A stretch of DNA of 64,000 bases. Origin: Duganella qianjiadongensis. Its GTDB lineage: Bacteria > Pseudomonadota > Gammaproteobacteria > Burkholderiales > Burkholderiaceae_D. A program made the translations under genes and the position numbers. The notes beneath the pieces were generated by a model. The model worked only from the letters and a program-made list of their open reading frames with translations, was not told the origin of the DNA and searched no databases. Below, in pieces: positions 28,408 to 41,323 of the stretch (its first letter is position 1; every line of letters begins with the position of its first letter). The stretch is from assembly GCF_009857915.1 (NCBI RefSeq), contig NZ_WWCM01000003.1:248001-312000 (forward strand), read 5' to 3'.

Positions 28408-29343
28408 ATGAAGCCAGTATTCAAATCCGCCGTTGCTGTTGCATGCATGACTATGGCGGCTGCAGGTAGCACGCAAGCCGGGGTAGTCGATCTGAGTCTG
28501 CATGGCGCCAATGTGTTTGCGCTGACGGATTTCAAGGCACCTAGTGCAGATGTGGAAGGTTCCATACTGGCTGGCCGCGATGTTCAGCTTAGCAACTACT
28601 CGGTCAACGTCAAGAATTTCGATGCTTACGGCAGCTATTCGCTGATCGCCGGCCGCAATCTGAGTTTCACCAGTGGTTCCATCAAGAACGGTTACACCTA
28701 TGTGGGTGGCACGGCCAGTGTGACCCAGTCGGTGGATGTGTACGGCACCATCAGGAAAGGCGCGACGAATGCGCCGGCCAATCTGGCGGCGCTGGGTACG
28801 CAACTGAAAAACACCTCGACCTCGCTGACCAAATTGTCCACCACGGGCAGTGCCACGGTGCAGTGGGGCGGCCTGAATATCAGCGGCAGCAAAAGCGCGG
28901 TGGAAGTCATCAACCTCGACGCCCAGACCTTATCGAGCGTAAGCTACTTCAATTTCAGCAATCTGACAGCCGGTTCCACCCTGATCTTCAATATTAGCGG
29001 CACGACTGGCGGTTTTAACGGCGGCTATTCGGGCTTCGAGAAGTACAACGTGCTGTTCAACTTCTATCAGGCCAAGGATCTGGGCATCCACACGGGCCTG
29101 ACGGCGAATATTCTGGCGCCGCTGGCTACCGTGAATGGTGGCAGTGGTGTCATCAACGGTAATGTGGTGGTGGATAACTGGCTGTCCTCGGTGCAGATCA
29201 ATGCCAACCACTTCTTCAAACCGACCACGGTACAGGGCTATATGGCACCGGTACCGGAACCGGAAACCTATGCCATGCTGCTGGCCGGTCTGGGCGTAGT
29301 GGGCTTTATGGCGCGTCGGCGCCAGCGTGCTGCGGCACGCTGA
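28408..29343 (+). CDS. PEP-CTERM surface protein, choice-of-anchor A domain (second copy)
   Basis: A 311-residue exported protein starting at ATG 28408 (GAGGGA about 6 bp upstream; a TTG 15 bases earlier is less likely). A signal peptide ends near TQAG; the middle has the choice-of-anchor A pattern (VEGSILAGRDVQLSNYSVN, LIAGRNLSFTSGSI, then LTAGSTLIFNISGTTGG). The C-terminus repeats the first protein's sorting signal (VPEPETYAMLLAGLGVVG, then ARRRQRAAAR). It is probably a diverged duplicate. Its final 38 bp overlap the convergent rutR-like gene. Confidence 0.87.
   Translation: MKPVFKSAVAVACMTMAAAGSTQAGVVDLSLHGANVFALTDFKAPSADVEGSILAGRDVQLSNYSVNVKNFDAYGSYSLIAGRNLSFTSGSIKNGYTYVGGTASVTQSVDVYGTIRKGATNAPANLAALGTQLKNTSTSLTKLSTTGSATVQWGGLNISGSKSAVEVINLDAQTLSSVSYFNFSNLTAGSTLIFNISGTTGGFNGGYSGFEKYNVLFNFYQAKDLGIHTGLTANILAPLATVNGGSGVINGNVVVDNWLSSVQINANHFFKPTTVQGYMAPVPEPETYAMLLAGLGVVGFMARRRQRAAAR
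29248..29294 (+). repeat. 47-bp exact repeat, copy 2 (PEP-CTERM-encoding DNA)
   Basis: Second copy of the 28195-28241 sequence, in frame in the second PEP-CTERM gene. Confidence 0.9.
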
Positions 29344-29986
29344 TCGCCGCCAGCACCATGTTGACGATGGCCTGCTCGCCATCGTCGAAATCCTTTTTGG
29401 TCAGCTGCTTGTGGTTCAGTACCAGTGCCATCTGTGCCGAGAAATCGGCATAGGACTGGGTCATGGCCCAGATGGCGAACAGCAGATGGGTGGCGTTAAT
29501 CGGCGCCACTTTGCCTGCAGCTATCCACTTTTCGAACACTTCGATGTCCTTGCGCAGCAGCGGAATCACGCGGCGCTGGATCTGCGCGCCGTAGAGCTGG
29601 GCGCCGCTGATCACTTCCATCGCATACACGCGCGAAGCCCACGGCTGCTCGCGCGAGAACTTCAGCTTGGCCTGGATGTAAGTGCGCAGCACTTCGGCCG
29701 GTTCCTGATCTTCCGCCGCCAGATGCTCCATCCGCTCCAGCCATTCGTCCAGCACTTCATCGAGCACACGCTGGTACAGCGCCTGCTTGGTGGGGAAGTA
29801 GTACATCAGGTTCTGTTTCGATAGCCCGGCTTTCTCTGCCACGGTGGCGATCGAAGTACCTTCGTAACCGCATTCGGCAAACACGCGCACCGCCATTGCG
29901 GTGATGTCCGCTTCCAGCTTGTCGCGATTGAGGACGCGCCGTTTGATTTTCGGCGCTGCTTCCGTGGGGCTCTTTATGGTCGACAT
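29306..29986 (-). CDS. TetR-family regulator, RutR-like
   Basis: A 226-residue TetR protein closely resembling E. coli RutR, which senses uracil/thymine: helix-turn-helix CGYEGTSIATVAEKAGLSKQ, then NLMYYFPTKQALYQRVLDEV; ligand domain with KLKFSREQPWASRVYAMEV, INATHLLFAIWAMTQSYADF and so on (short pieces quoted). Start at ATG 29986 (MSTIKSPTEAA); this lies 13 bp inside the end of the MocR gene, so both are one transcription unit. It is next to the pyrimidine degradation genes and a RutR-like site lies at 31568-31583. Repression relieved by a pyrimidine is the likely mode; inference from family. Confidence 0.85.
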   Translation of the reverse strand: MSTIKSPTEAAPKIKRRVLNRDKLEADITAMAVRVFAECGYEGTSIATVAEKAGLSKQNLMYYFPTKQALYQRVLDEVLDEWLERMEHLAAEDQEPAEVLRTYIQAKLKFSREQPWASRVYAMEVISGAQLYGAQIQRRVIPLLRKDIEVFEKWIAAGKVAPINATHLLFAIWAMTQSYADFSAQMALVLNHKQLTKKDFDDGEQAIVNMVLAAISVPQHAGADAP

Positions 29987-31434
29987 AGTTGTCTCAGGAA
30001 GGTCAGCAGTTGAGGATGATCGGCATACGCGACGTTGAAGCGGAACCAGATGGTTTCCGGTGCGCGCAGCAGGAAGAAGTCGCACGGCGAGAGCAGGATG
30101 CCGGATTTCAGGGCCAGATCGGCAATCAGCTTGCCGTTCCATTCGGCGCCTGGTGCGTCAGGCCAGCCAGCGCTGACGAACATGCCGCCACGCGGACGCG
30201 CAATCGGCGCCATGCCCACAGTGGCCAGACTGTCGATGGTGCGCTCGCGTCCTGCATCGAGCTGGCTGACCAGCTTATCCACCATGCGCCTGTAGGGCCG
30301 CGCCGTGATGGCGTGGAACACGGCGCGTTCGTTGATTTCGGAGGTAGTCAGGCCGGCCAGCATTTTTACCCGCAGCAGTTCCGGTATCAGCGAGGCGGAT
30401 GCGCAGATCGAACCCACCCGCAGCACCGGCGACAGCGTTTTGGAAAAACTACCCACCCGTATCACGCGGCGCAAGCCGTCCATGGCGGCCAGCGAAGCTT
30501 CGCCGCGTGGTGCCAGTTCGCGGTAGATGTCATCTTCCACCAGCCAGAAGTCGAACTGCTCGGCCAGACCTAGCAGCCGGTGCGCCTGTGCCACGCTGAG
30601 CGAAGTGCCGAGCGGATTTTGCAGCACAGTGTTGACGAACATGAGCTTGGGCTGGGTCTGGGCGGCCTGTTTCGCCAGCGCTTCCATATCCAGCCCCTGT
30701 TCGCCGCGCGGAATGCCGACGGCAACGCAGCCATGGTGGCGGATCAGCGAGAGCAGGTTGCTGTAGCCGGGGTCCTCCACCAGCACGGTGTCGCCCGGCT
30801 TGGTCAGCGTGCGCAGGATCAGGTCAAAAGCGTGGGTGGCGCCATGGGTGAGCAGGATCTGGTCGGCTTCGATGGGGAATAGTTCATCGCCCAGCGTGGT
30901 GGCCAGATGCTGGCGCAGCGAGGGAAAACCCAGCGGGTGGCCATAGCCGCGCAGGCGGTTGGCGGGAATGCGCATGGCCTGACGCACGGCGTCGAGGATG
31001 GTGTCTTCGCCATACCAGTCCGGCGGCAGCCAGCCCGCGCCCACCGGCAGCGCTTCCGATACGCCCGAATACAGGTCCGGCGTCAGCGCGTCGATGGCAT
31101 TGGGGATGGCGTGGATGGTGGAGGGCAGCAATGTGGCCGGAAGGTCCTGTCTGGCCACGAAATAGCCGGAACCGCGGCGTGACGACAACAGCCCCAGTGT
31201 CACGAGGCGGTCATAGGATTCCACAACTGTAAAGGTACTGATGCCATTACACTTGGCAAATTGGCGTACGGAAGGCATTTTGGTGCCCACGCGCAGTTCG
31301 CGCCCAGCCACCATCGCGCTGATCGCCGCCACGATCTGGTCTACCAGTCCACCTTTGCGCTGGCGCTCTATGGGCACAACGGGCCAGCCTGCGGCGCCCG
31401 ATGCGATTTCCTGCAGCCCATTCCCAGCTTCCAT
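29974..31434 (-). CDS. MocR-type regulator (GntR HTH fused to aminotransferase)
   Basis: A 486-residue protein. A GntR winged helix occupies about 25-95 (KMPSVRQFAKCNGISTFTVV). A class I aminotransferase-like domain follows; the PLP-binding lysine is expected in RVIRVGSFSKTLSPVLRVG. MocR proteins use PLP-bound ligands, such as amino acids, as effectors and control nearby metabolic genes. It is divergent from the beta-alanine transaminase gene and co-encoded with the RutR-like protein, so it probably controls the pyrimidine degradation operon in response to beta-alanine or a related amine. That role is inferred. Confidence 0.9.
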   Translation of the reverse strand: MEAGNGLQEIASGAAGWPVVPIERQRKGGLVDQIVAAISAMVAGRELRVGTKMPSVRQFAKCNGISTFTVVESYDRLVTLGLLSSRRGSGYFVARQDLPATLLPSTIHAIPNAIDALTPDLYSGVSEALPVGAGWLPPDWYGEDTILDAVRQAMRIPANRLRGYGHPLGFPSLRQHLATTLGDELFPIEADQILLTHGATHAFDLILRTLTKPGDTVLVEDPGYSNLLSLIRHHGCVAVGIPRGEQGLDMEALAKQAAQTQPKLMFVNTVLQNPLGTSLSVAQAHRLLGLAEQFDFWLVEDDIYRELAPRGEASLAAMDGLRRVIRVGSFSKTLSPVLRVGSICASASLIPELLRVKMLAGLTTSEINERAVFHAITARPYRRMVDKLVSQLDAGRERTIDSLATVGMAPIARPRGGMFVSAGWPDAPGAEWNGKLIADLALKSGILLSPCDFFLLRAPETIWFRFNVAYADHPQLLTFLRQLCRP

Positions 31435-31567
31435 GCCTGACTCCCCGTGCGACGCACGCTGACCTAAAAACGTAACTGTAATGTTTTTGCCACCTGTACG
31501 GTTGGACAGTTTTGATATTTGTGTATCTGTGCCATCATTGTTGCGCTGTCTATTATTGCATCATCAT

Positions 31568-31583
31568 TTTGCCAACTGGTAAA
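31568..31583 (+). promoter_or_regulatory. RutR-like operator candidate
   Basis: TTTGCCA-AC-TGGTAAA, 6 of 7 arm pairs matched, with the CCA-NN-TGG core of the E. coli RutR site. It lies about 60 bp upstream of the transaminase start, in the region between it and the MocR/RutR-like genes. A weak promoter (TTGCAT 31556-31561, TAAATT 31580-31585) would overlap it, which fits repression. Confidence 0.5.
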
Positions 31584-31644
31584 TTTTTTTACGGTTTGTC
31601 AAAAAGCCCCCATTTGAACGCACGCCGTACAACAGGAGATGAGC

Positions 31645-32961
31645 ATGAACGAATCCAGACCAGCATCGATGACGTCCTTCTGGATGCCATTTACCAACAA
31701 CCGCGACTTCAAGGCCCATCCGCGGCTGCTGGTGTCGGCGCAAGGCATGTACTACAAGGATGTGGATGGCAACAGCATCCTCGATGGTACGGCCGGTCTG
31801 TGGTGCGTACCTTGCGGCCACGCCCAGCCCAGGATTGTTGCAGCAGTGCGCGAGATGGTGGGGCAGCTGGACTTTGCACCGACCTTCCAGATGGGCCATC
31901 CGGCCGCCTTCGATCTGGCCGAGCAGCTGATGGAATACACCGGCCACCGCTTTGGCCAGGTGTTCTACACCAACTCCGGTTCCGAGTCGGTCGATACCGC
32001 GCTGAAGATCGCGCTGGCCTATCACAAGGCGCGCGGTGAAGCCAGCCGCACCCGCCTGATCGGCCGCGAGCGCGGTTATCACGGCGTGGGCTTCGGCGGC
32101 ATTTCGGTCGGCGGCATCGCCGGCAACCGCAAGCCGTATGGCGTGATGCTGCCCGGTGTGGACCACCTGCCGCATACGCACAATCTGGAAAAGAATGCCT
32201 ACACGCGTGGCGAACCGGAATACGGCACCGAGCTGGCCGATGAACTGGAGCGTATCGTCGCACTGCATGATGCATCCACCATCGCTGCCGTGATCGTCGA
32301 ACCGGTGGCCGGTTCCACCGGCGTGCTGATTCCGCCCAAGGGTTATCTGAAACGGCTGCGCGAGCTATGCACCAAGCACGGCATCCTGCTGATCTTCGAT
32401 GAAGTGATTACCGGTTTTGGCCGCCTCACCACGCCGTTTGCATCCGACTACTTCGAGGTGGAACCGGACATGATGACCACTGCCAAAGGCCTGACCAATG
32501 GCGTGATTCCTATGGGCGCCGTGTTCACCAAAAAGCATATCTACGAAGCCTTCATGGAAGCGCCGGCCGGCATCGAACTATTCCATGGCTACACCTACTC
32601 CGGCCATCCGGTGGCCTGCGCCGCTTCGCTGGCGACGCTGGAAGTGTTCAAGGAACAGAAGATACTGGAAAACGCTGCCGGTCTGGCCGAGTACTGGGCC
32701 GACGCGGTGCACTCGCTCAAAGGCCTGCCGCACGTGATCGACATCCGCACCATAGGCCTGATCGCGGGCATCGAGCTGGCGCCCATCCCCGGCAAGCCCG
32801 GCGCGCGCGCCTTTGCCGCCTTCAAGCAGGCCTTTGCCGACGGCATCCTGATACGTACTACCGGCGACATCATCGCTCTGTCGCCACCTCTGATTCTGGA
32901 GAAAAAACATATCGATGAACTGTTTGGAAAGCTCACGACTGTCCTAAAAAATCTGGCATAG
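31645..32961 (+). CDS. Beta-alanine (omega-amino acid)--pyruvate aminotransferase
   Basis: A 438-residue class III aminotransferase. I start it at ATG 31645, 6 bp after AGGAG; the ATG at 31639 is directly on that site. The YTNSGSESVDTALKIA PLP-phosphate motif, the LIFDEVITGFGR Asp and the PLP lysine in MTTAKGLTNG are intact, and the early SFWMPFTNNRDFKAHPRLL is typical of omega-amino acid:pyruvate enzymes. In this operon it would turn beta-alanine (from uracil) or 3-aminoisobutyrate (from thymine) into the semialdehyde while making alanine from pyruvate. Alanine dehydrogenase is encoded next. Confidence 0.92.
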   Translation: MNESRPASMTSFWMPFTNNRDFKAHPRLLVSAQGMYYKDVDGNSILDGTAGLWCVPCGHAQPRIVAAVREMVGQLDFAPTFQMGHPAAFDLAEQLMEYTGHRFGQVFYTNSGSESVDTALKIALAYHKARGEASRTRLIGRERGYHGVGFGGISVGGIAGNRKPYGVMLPGVDHLPHTHNLEKNAYTRGEPEYGTELADELERIVALHDASTIAAVIVEPVAGSTGVLIPPKGYLKRLRELCTKHGILLIFDEVITGFGRLTTPFASDYFEVEPDMMTTAKGLTNGVIPMGAVFTKKHIYEAFMEAPAGIELFHGYTYSGHPVACAASLATLEVFKEQKILENAAGLAEYWADAVHSLKGLPHVIDIRTIGLIAGIELAPIPGKPGARAFAAFKQAFADGILIRTTGDIIALSPPLILEKKHIDELFGKLTTVLKNLA

Positions 32962-32991
32962 CAGCATAGCCAGTCACACAAGGAGAACAGC

Positions 32992-34107
32992 ATGCTGGTA
33001 GGTGTCCCAAAAGAGATCAAAAACCAGGAGTCCCGCGTTGGCCTTACCCCGGCCAGCGTGAAGGAACTCGTATTGCGTGGTCATCAGGTTCTGGTGCAGA
33101 AAAATGCTGGCGCGGCCATCGGCCTCGCCGACAGCATGTATGAAGGCGCCGGCGCCAGCATCGTCGAGACGGCGGGCGAAATTTTTGCCCGCGCCGAGAT
33201 GATCGTCAAAGTGAAGGAGCCGCAGCCGGAAGAATGCGCCATGCTGCGCAAAGGTCAGATTCTGTACACCTATCTGCACCTCGCGCCGGACCCCGGGCAG
33301 ACCAGGGCTCTGGTGGCATCTGGCGCGGTCTGCATCGCCTACGAAACCATCACGGGCGCTAACGGCGGCCTGCCCCTGCTGGCACCGATGAGCGAGGTGG
33401 CCGGGCGCATGTCGATACAGGCTGGCGCTGCCCATCTGGAGAAGTCCAAAGGCGGCATGGGCCTGTTGCTGGGCGGTGTGCCCGGTGTGGCGCCCGGCCA
33501 CGTGGCCATCATCGGTGCTGGCGTGGTTGGCACCAATGCCTTGCAGATGGCAGTGGGCATAGGCGCGCGCGTGACCATCCTTGATAAGAATGTGGATCGC
33601 CTGCGCCAACTCGATCTGGTGTACGGCAACCGTATCAGCACGCTGTACTCGAATGCCCACACCATCGAACAGGCTGTGCTCGATGCGGATCTGGTGATAG
33701 GCGGTGTGCTGGTGCCCGGTGCGGCGGCGCCCAAGCTGGTGACTAAGCAAATGATCGCCCGCATGAAGCCCGGTGCGGTGGTGGTGGACGTGGCGATCGA
33801 TCAGGGCGGCTGTTTCGAAACCTCGCATGCCACCACCCACGAGCAGCCAACCTTTGTGGTGGATGGTGTGGTGCACTACTGCGTGGCGAATATGCCGGGC
33901 GCCGTGGCACGCACTTCCACTTTTGCACTGAATAACGCCACCATATCGCACGCGGTGGCACTGGCGGATAAGGGCTGGCAGAAAGCGCTGAAAGCCAACC
34001 CCCATCTGAAGAATGGTTTGAATGTCTGTCTGGGCCATGTCACCTACGAAGCGGTGGCACATGGTCTGGGCTATCCCTACGTTGACGCCGACAGCCTGCT
34101 GGGCTGA
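32992..34107 (+). CDS. ald: Alanine dehydrogenase
   Basis: A 371-residue NAD-dependent enzyme (alanine to pyruvate plus ammonia). [20 protein letters not shown] at the start, [14 protein letters not shown] substrate segment (here [10 protein letters not shown]) and the Rossmann motif [19 protein letters not shown] are diagnostic. CAAGGAG precedes the start. Its place directly after the beta-alanine:pyruvate transaminase suggests it regenerates the amino acceptor pyruvate and releases nitrogen as ammonia. This coupling is inferred from gene order. Confidence 0.95.
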   Translation: MLVGVPKEIKNQESRVGLTPASVKELVLRGHQVLVQKNAGAAIGLADSMYEGAGASIVETAGEIFARAEMIVKVKEPQPEECAMLRKGQILYTYLHLAPDPGQTRALVASGAVCIAYETITGANGGLPLLAPMSEVAGRMSIQAGAAHLEKSKGGMGLLLGGVPGVAPGHVAIIGAGVVGTNALQMAVGIGARVTILDKNVDRLRQLDLVYGNRISTLYSNAHTIEQAVLDADLVIGGVLVPGAAAPKLVTKQMIARMKPGAVVVDVAIDQGGCFETSHATTHEQPTFVVDGVVHYCVANMPGAVARTSTFALNNATISHAVALADKGWQKALKANPHLKNGLNVCLGHVTYEAVAHGLGYPYVDADSLLG

Positions 34108-34127
34108 ACGCATAGAGAAAGAACACT

Positions 34128-35630
34128 ATGAGCACTCTGGAGACGATTACCCATTACATCAACGGCGTGGCAGTCGATACGCACAGCGGCCGCTATGCGG
34201 ACGTGTTCAACCCCGCGCTGGGGCAACCGGTAGCCAGAGTGGCTCTGGGTACGACGGATGAAGTAGATGCCGCCGTGCGCGCAGCGGAAGCCGCCTTCCC
34301 TGCGTGGTCGGCCACGCCGCCGCTGACGCGCGCGCGCGTACTGTTCAAATACCTGCAACTGTGCCAGCAGCATACCGACGAATTTGCCACCATGCTGACG
34401 CGCGAACACGGCAAGACTTTTGCCGACGCACAGGGCGAAGTGGCGCGCGGTATCGAGATGGTGGAATTTGCCGTCGGCATACCGCAGATGCTGAAGGGCG
34501 AATTCACCGACCAGATTTCGCGCGGCATCGATGCGTGGTCGATGCGACAGGCACTCGGTGTGGTGGCGGGTATCACACCGTTCAATTTCCCCGTGATGGT
34601 GCCGATGTGGATGTTCCCCGTCGCTATCGCCTGCGGTAACACTTTTGTACTCAAGCCTTCCGAGCGCGATCCTTCGCCATCGCTGCTGCATGCCAGACTG
34701 CTCAAGGAAGCCGGTCTGCCTGATGGTGTCTTCAACGTGGTGCAGGGCGATAAAGTCACGGTCGATGCGCTGCTCGATCATCCGGTGGTGCAGGCGGTGA
34801 GCTTTGTCGGTTCCACCCCGATTGCCGAATACATCTATGCCCGCGGCAGTGCCAGCGGCAAGCGCGTGCAGGCACTGGGCGGCGCCAAGAATCACATGGT
34901 GGTGATGCCCGATGCGGACATGGAAATGACCGTCGATGCACTGATGGGCGCAGCCTATGGATCGGCGGGCGAACGCTGCATGGCCATCTCGGTGGTGGTG
35001 GCGGTGGGCGATGCCGGCGACAAGATTGTCGATGCACTGGCAAAGCGCACTGCTGCACTGAAAGTGCGCGACGGTATGGCAGCGGATGCCGAAATGGGGC
35101 CGGTGGTTTCGAGCGCCGCCAAGCAGCGCATCGAGCGCCTGATCAGCGAAGGCGTGGAACAGGGCGCCAAACTGGTGGTGGACGGCCGCAATTATGTGGT
35201 GCCGGGACGCGAGCAGGGCTTCTTCGTGGGCGGCACGCTGTTCGATCATGTGACGCCCGATATGACCATCTACAAGGAAGAGATTTTCGGCCCCGTGCTA
35301 TGCATGCTGCGCGCGCCCGATGTGGGTACGGCGGTAGCGCTGATCAACCGTAACGAGTACGGCAACGGGGTGGCGATCTACACGCGTGATGGCGGTGTGG
35401 CACGCGAGTTTGTGCGACAGATTCAGGTGGGCATGGTGGGCGTGAATGTGCCGCTGCCAGTGCCGATGGCATTCAATAGTTTTGGTGGCTGGAAGCGTAG
35501 CCTGTTTGGTGATCACCACGCTTACGGACCCGAAGGTGTGCGCTTCTATACGCGGCATAAAGCTGTGATGCAGCGCTGGCCGAATACGGCTAGCGCTGGC
35601 GCAGAATTTGCATTCCCACAGATGAAATAA
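34128..35630 (+). CDS. mmsA: Methylmalonate/malonate semialdehyde dehydrogenase (CoA-acylating)
   Basis: A 500-residue ALDH of the MmsA group. It makes acetyl-CoA (from malonate semialdehyde) or propionyl-CoA (from methylmalonate semialdehyde). Seen: [20 protein letters not shown] start, [17 protein letters not shown] (Asn), [14 protein letters not shown] and the catalytic Cys in [12 protein letters not shown], where this family has a Met-rich environment. The closing [20 protein letters not shown] is an MmsA hallmark. It is third in the operon and completes conversion of uracil carbon to acyl-CoA. Confidence 0.95.
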   Translation: MSTLETITHYINGVAVDTHSGRYADVFNPALGQPVARVALGTTDEVDAAVRAAEAAFPAWSATPPLTRARVLFKYLQLCQQHTDEFATMLTREHGKTFADAQGEVARGIEMVEFAVGIPQMLKGEFTDQISRGIDAWSMRQALGVVAGITPFNFPVMVPMWMFPVAIACGNTFVLKPSERDPSPSLLHARLLKEAGLPDGVFNVVQGDKVTVDALLDHPVVQAVSFVGSTPIAEYIYARGSASGKRVQALGGAKNHMVVMPDADMEMTVDALMGAAYGSAGERCMAISVVVAVGDAGDKIVDALAKRTAALKVRDGMAADAEMGPVVSSAAKQRIERLISEGVEQGAKLVVDGRNYVVPGREQGFFVGGTLFDHVTPDMTIYKEEIFGPVLCMLRAPDVGTAVALINRNEYGNGVAIYTRDGGVAREFVRQIQVGMVGVNVPLPVPMAFNSFGGWKRSLFGDHHAYGPEGVRFYTRHKAVMQRWPNTASAGAEFAFPQMK

Positions 35631-35644
35631 ATCTTACGGAAACC

Positions 35645-37030
35645 ATGATGATAGCCTCTCTCAAATACATACCGCATCCCAAGGAAGCCAATGAATCATT
35701 GGCTAAACACTTCACCGATCTGGCGCCGGCACTCAATGAGCGACAGGCGGCGATTGAAAGCGCACGCTGTCTGTATTGCTACGATGCGCCTTGCACCCGC
35801 ATCTGTCCTTCAGAGATTGATGTGGCGGCCTTTATCCGCAATATCCACGACGGCAATGTGAACGGCGCAGCGGCTGGCATCCTGCAGCAGAACATTTTAG
35901 GCGGTAGCTGCGCACGCGTCTGCCCGACAGAAATCCTGTGCGAGGATAGCTGCGTGCGCAATCACGATGCCGAAGGCCAGCCTGTCAAGATTGGTCTGCT
36001 GCAGCGCTACGCTATTGATCACATGTCGTTTGCCGAACATCCGTTCAAGCGTGCCGCCAGCACCGGCAAGAAAATCGCCGTGGTAGGTGCTGGTCCCGCC
36101 GGTCTGTCGTGCGCACACCGTCTGGCCATGCTGGGCAACGACGTGGTGGTGTTCGAGGCCAAGGAGAAGTCCGGTGGCCTCAATGAGTACGGCATTGCCA
36201 AGTACAAGCTGACCGATAACTTCGCGCAGAAGGAAGTCGAATTCCTGCTCGACATCGGCGGTATCGAAATCCGTCACGGCCATACGCTGGGCGGCAATCT
36301 GCAACTGAAAGATCTGCATGCGCAGTATGACGCCGTATTTCTCGGTCTTGGTCTGGGCACCAGCAAGCGGCTGGGCCTGACGGGCGAAGATGCACCGGGT
36401 TTGCTGGCCGCTGTGGAATACATCGCCGCGCTGCGCCAGACCGATGATCTGGCCAGTTTGCCGGTGCCGGCGCGCGCCATCGTGATCGGCGCCGGTAACA
36501 CGGCCATCGATATGGCCGTGCAGATTCAGCGCCTGGGGGCGGAAGAAGTCACGCTGGTGTACCGCCGCGGTTTCGAAGCAATGAGCGCGACGGAGCACGA
36601 GCAGCACATCGCCAAGGAAAATCAGGTGCGCATGCGCACGTGGGCCCAGCCGCAGCAGGTGCTGCTGGACGATGCAGGCCGCGTACGCGGTATGCGCTTC
36701 GAAAGAACTGCCATGAACAATGGCCGTCTGGCTGGTACTGGCGAGACTTTCGAGATTGCGGCGGACGCGATCTTCAAGGCCATCGGACAGAGCATGGACG
36801 AAACGAGCATCAGTGATCCACTGGCGAAAACGCTGAAACGCGACGGTGACAAAATCCACGTCGACGATCAGTTCCGCACAGTGCTGCCACGTATCTACGC
36901 TGGCGGCGACTGTGTGGCGCCCGGACAGGATCTGACCGTGCAGGCGGTGCAGCACGGCAAACTGGCGGCCATCGCCATCCATCAAGACATGCAACTACTA
37001 AAAACTGCACTGAAAGCGGAGGCCCAATAA
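35645..37030 (+). CDS. preT: Dihydropyrimidine dehydrogenase, flavin/Fe-S subunit PreT
   Basis: A 461-residue glutamate-synthase-like oxidoreductase subunit. The N-terminal cysteine clusters (ARCLYCYDAPCTRICP and GSCARVCPTEILCEDSC) should bind 4Fe-4S centres; the FAD site is AVVGAGPAGLSCAHRLAMLG and the NAD(P)H site VIGAGNTAIDMA. By family it passes electrons from NAD(P)H to PreA, which reduces uracil or thymine. Start ATG 35645, or 35648 just after. Its stop shares one base with the preA start (TAATG), indicating coupling. Confidence 0.94.
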   Translation: MMIASLKYIPHPKEANESLAKHFTDLAPALNERQAAIESARCLYCYDAPCTRICPSEIDVAAFIRNIHDGNVNGAAAGILQQNILGGSCARVCPTEILCEDSCVRNHDAEGQPVKIGLLQRYAIDHMSFAEHPFKRAASTGKKIAVVGAGPAGLSCAHRLAMLGNDVVVFEAKEKSGGLNEYGIAKYKLTDNFAQKEVEFLLDIGGIEIRHGHTLGGNLQLKDLHAQYDAVFLGLGLGTSKRLGLTGEDAPGLLAAVEYIAALRQTDDLASLPVPARAIVIGAGNTAIDMAVQIQRLGAEEVTLVYRRGFEAMSATEHEQHIAKENQVRMRTWAQPQQVLLDDAGRVRGMRFERTAMNNGRLAGTGETFEIAADAIFKAIGQSMDETSISDPLAKTLKRDGDKIHVDDQFRTVLPRIYAGGDCVAPGQDLTVQAVQHGKLAAIAIHQDMQLLKTALKAEAQ

Positions 37031-38322
37031 TGGCTGACCTGAGCATAGAATTCTGCGGCATCAAATCGATCAATCCGTTCTGGCTGGCTTCGGCGCCGCC
37101 AACCGATAAAGCCTACAACGTGGTGCGCGCCTTCGAAGCTGGCTGGGGCGGCGTGGTGTGGAAGACGCTGGGTGAAGATCCGGCTGCCGTCAACGTCTCG
37201 TCGCGCTACTCGGCGCACTACGGCAAGAACCGCGAGGTCATAGGCTTTAACAACATCGAGCTGATTACCGACCGCCCGCTGGAAGTCAATCTGCAGGAAA
37301 TCACGCAGGTGAAAAAGGACTGGCCGGATCGCGTCATCATCGTTTCGCTGATGCTGCCGTGCGAGGAAAAACTGTGGGCCGAGATACTGCCCAAAGTAGA
37401 AGCCACCGGCGCGGACGGCATCGAACTGAACTTCGGCTGCCCGCACGGCATGCCGGAACGGGGCATGGGGGCAGCGGTGGGGCAGGTGCCTGAATACGTG
37501 GAGATGGTGACGCGCTGGTGCAAGACGCACAGCAAGCTGCCCGTCATCGTCAAGCTCACGCCCAATATCACCGACATCCGCGCGCCGGCCCGCGCTGCCA
37601 AGGCGGGTGGCGCCGATGCGGTTTCGCTGATCAATACCATCAACTCCATCACCCATCTCGATCTCGACCAGATGGTGGCTTTCCCTATCGTTGGCGGTGC
37701 CAGCACGCACGGCGGCTACTGCGGTTCTGCCGTCAAGCCGATTGCGCTGAACATGGTGGCGGAAATCGCGCGTGATCCGGCAACGCGTGGCGTGCCGATC
37801 TCCGGCATAGGCGGCATCAGCAACTGGCGCGACGCGGCCGAGTTCATGGCGCTGGGCGCAGGCTGCGTGCAGGTGTGTACGGCGGCCATGCTGCATGGCT
37901 TCCGCATCGTCGAGCAGATGAAGGATGGCTTGTCGCGCTGGATGGACGAGAAGGGCTACAGCAGCATCAATGATTTCGTGGGCAAGGCAGTGCCCAACAC
38001 CACCGACTGGAAATACCTGAACATGAATTATCAGGTGATCGCCCAGATCAATCAGGATGACTGTATCAAGTGTGGCCGCTGCTATGTGGCCTGCGAAGAT
38101 ACCTCGCACCAGTCGATCAATCAGCTGATCGATGCGGCCGGCGTGCGTACTTACGAAGTCAATAAGGAAGAGTGCGTGGGCTGTAACCTGTGCGAGATCA
38201 CTTGTCCGGTGCAAGGCTGCATCACCATGGTGCCGCAGAATACCGGCAAGCCATATATGAACTGGACGCAGGACCCGCGCAATCCGCGCGCGGAGGCTGT
38301 AAAGACGGCCGAAACGGCATAG
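37030..38322 (+). CDS. preA: Dihydropyrimidine dehydrogenase, catalytic subunit PreA
   Basis: A 430-residue enzyme. It opens as a dihydroorotate dehydrogenase-like FMN barrel (LSIEFCGIKSINPFWLASAP) with the active-site region LNFGCPHGMPERGMGAAVGQ, whose catalytic Cys acts as the proton donor in this family. A C-terminal ferredoxin part carries two clusters (CIKCGRCYVACED and CVGCNLCEITCPVQGC). It reduces uracil or thymine to the dihydro form using electrons from PreT. It is followed after 81 bp by the NCS1 permease gene. Confidence 0.95.
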   Translation: MADLSIEFCGIKSINPFWLASAPPTDKAYNVVRAFEAGWGGVVWKTLGEDPAAVNVSSRYSAHYGKNREVIGFNNIELITDRPLEVNLQEITQVKKDWPDRVIIVSLMLPCEEKLWAEILPKVEATGADGIELNFGCPHGMPERGMGAAVGQVPEYVEMVTRWCKTHSKLPVIVKLTPNITDIRAPARAAKAGGADAVSLINTINSITHLDLDQMVAFPIVGGASTHGGYCGSAVKPIALNMVAEIARDPATRGVPISGIGGISNWRDAAEFMALGAGCVQVCTAAMLHGFRIVEQMKDGLSRWMDEKGYSSINDFVGKAVPNTTDWKYLNMNYQVIAQINQDDCIKCGRCYVACEDTSHQSINQLIDAAGVRTYEVNKEECVGCNLCEITCPVQGCITMVPQNTGKPYMNWTQDPRNPRAEAVKTAETA

Positions 38323-38403
38323 GGGCAGCAGTCGCGGCAAGCAGTAAGTTAGGTACGGAACTTGCAACGTTGGCGTATAGTTCAATTTTCTGGAGATTGC
38401 CCC

Positions 38404-41296
<2,893 letters not shown>

Positions 41297-41323
41297 TGAA
41301 TGGGTAAGATGGGGAGTAGAGCG

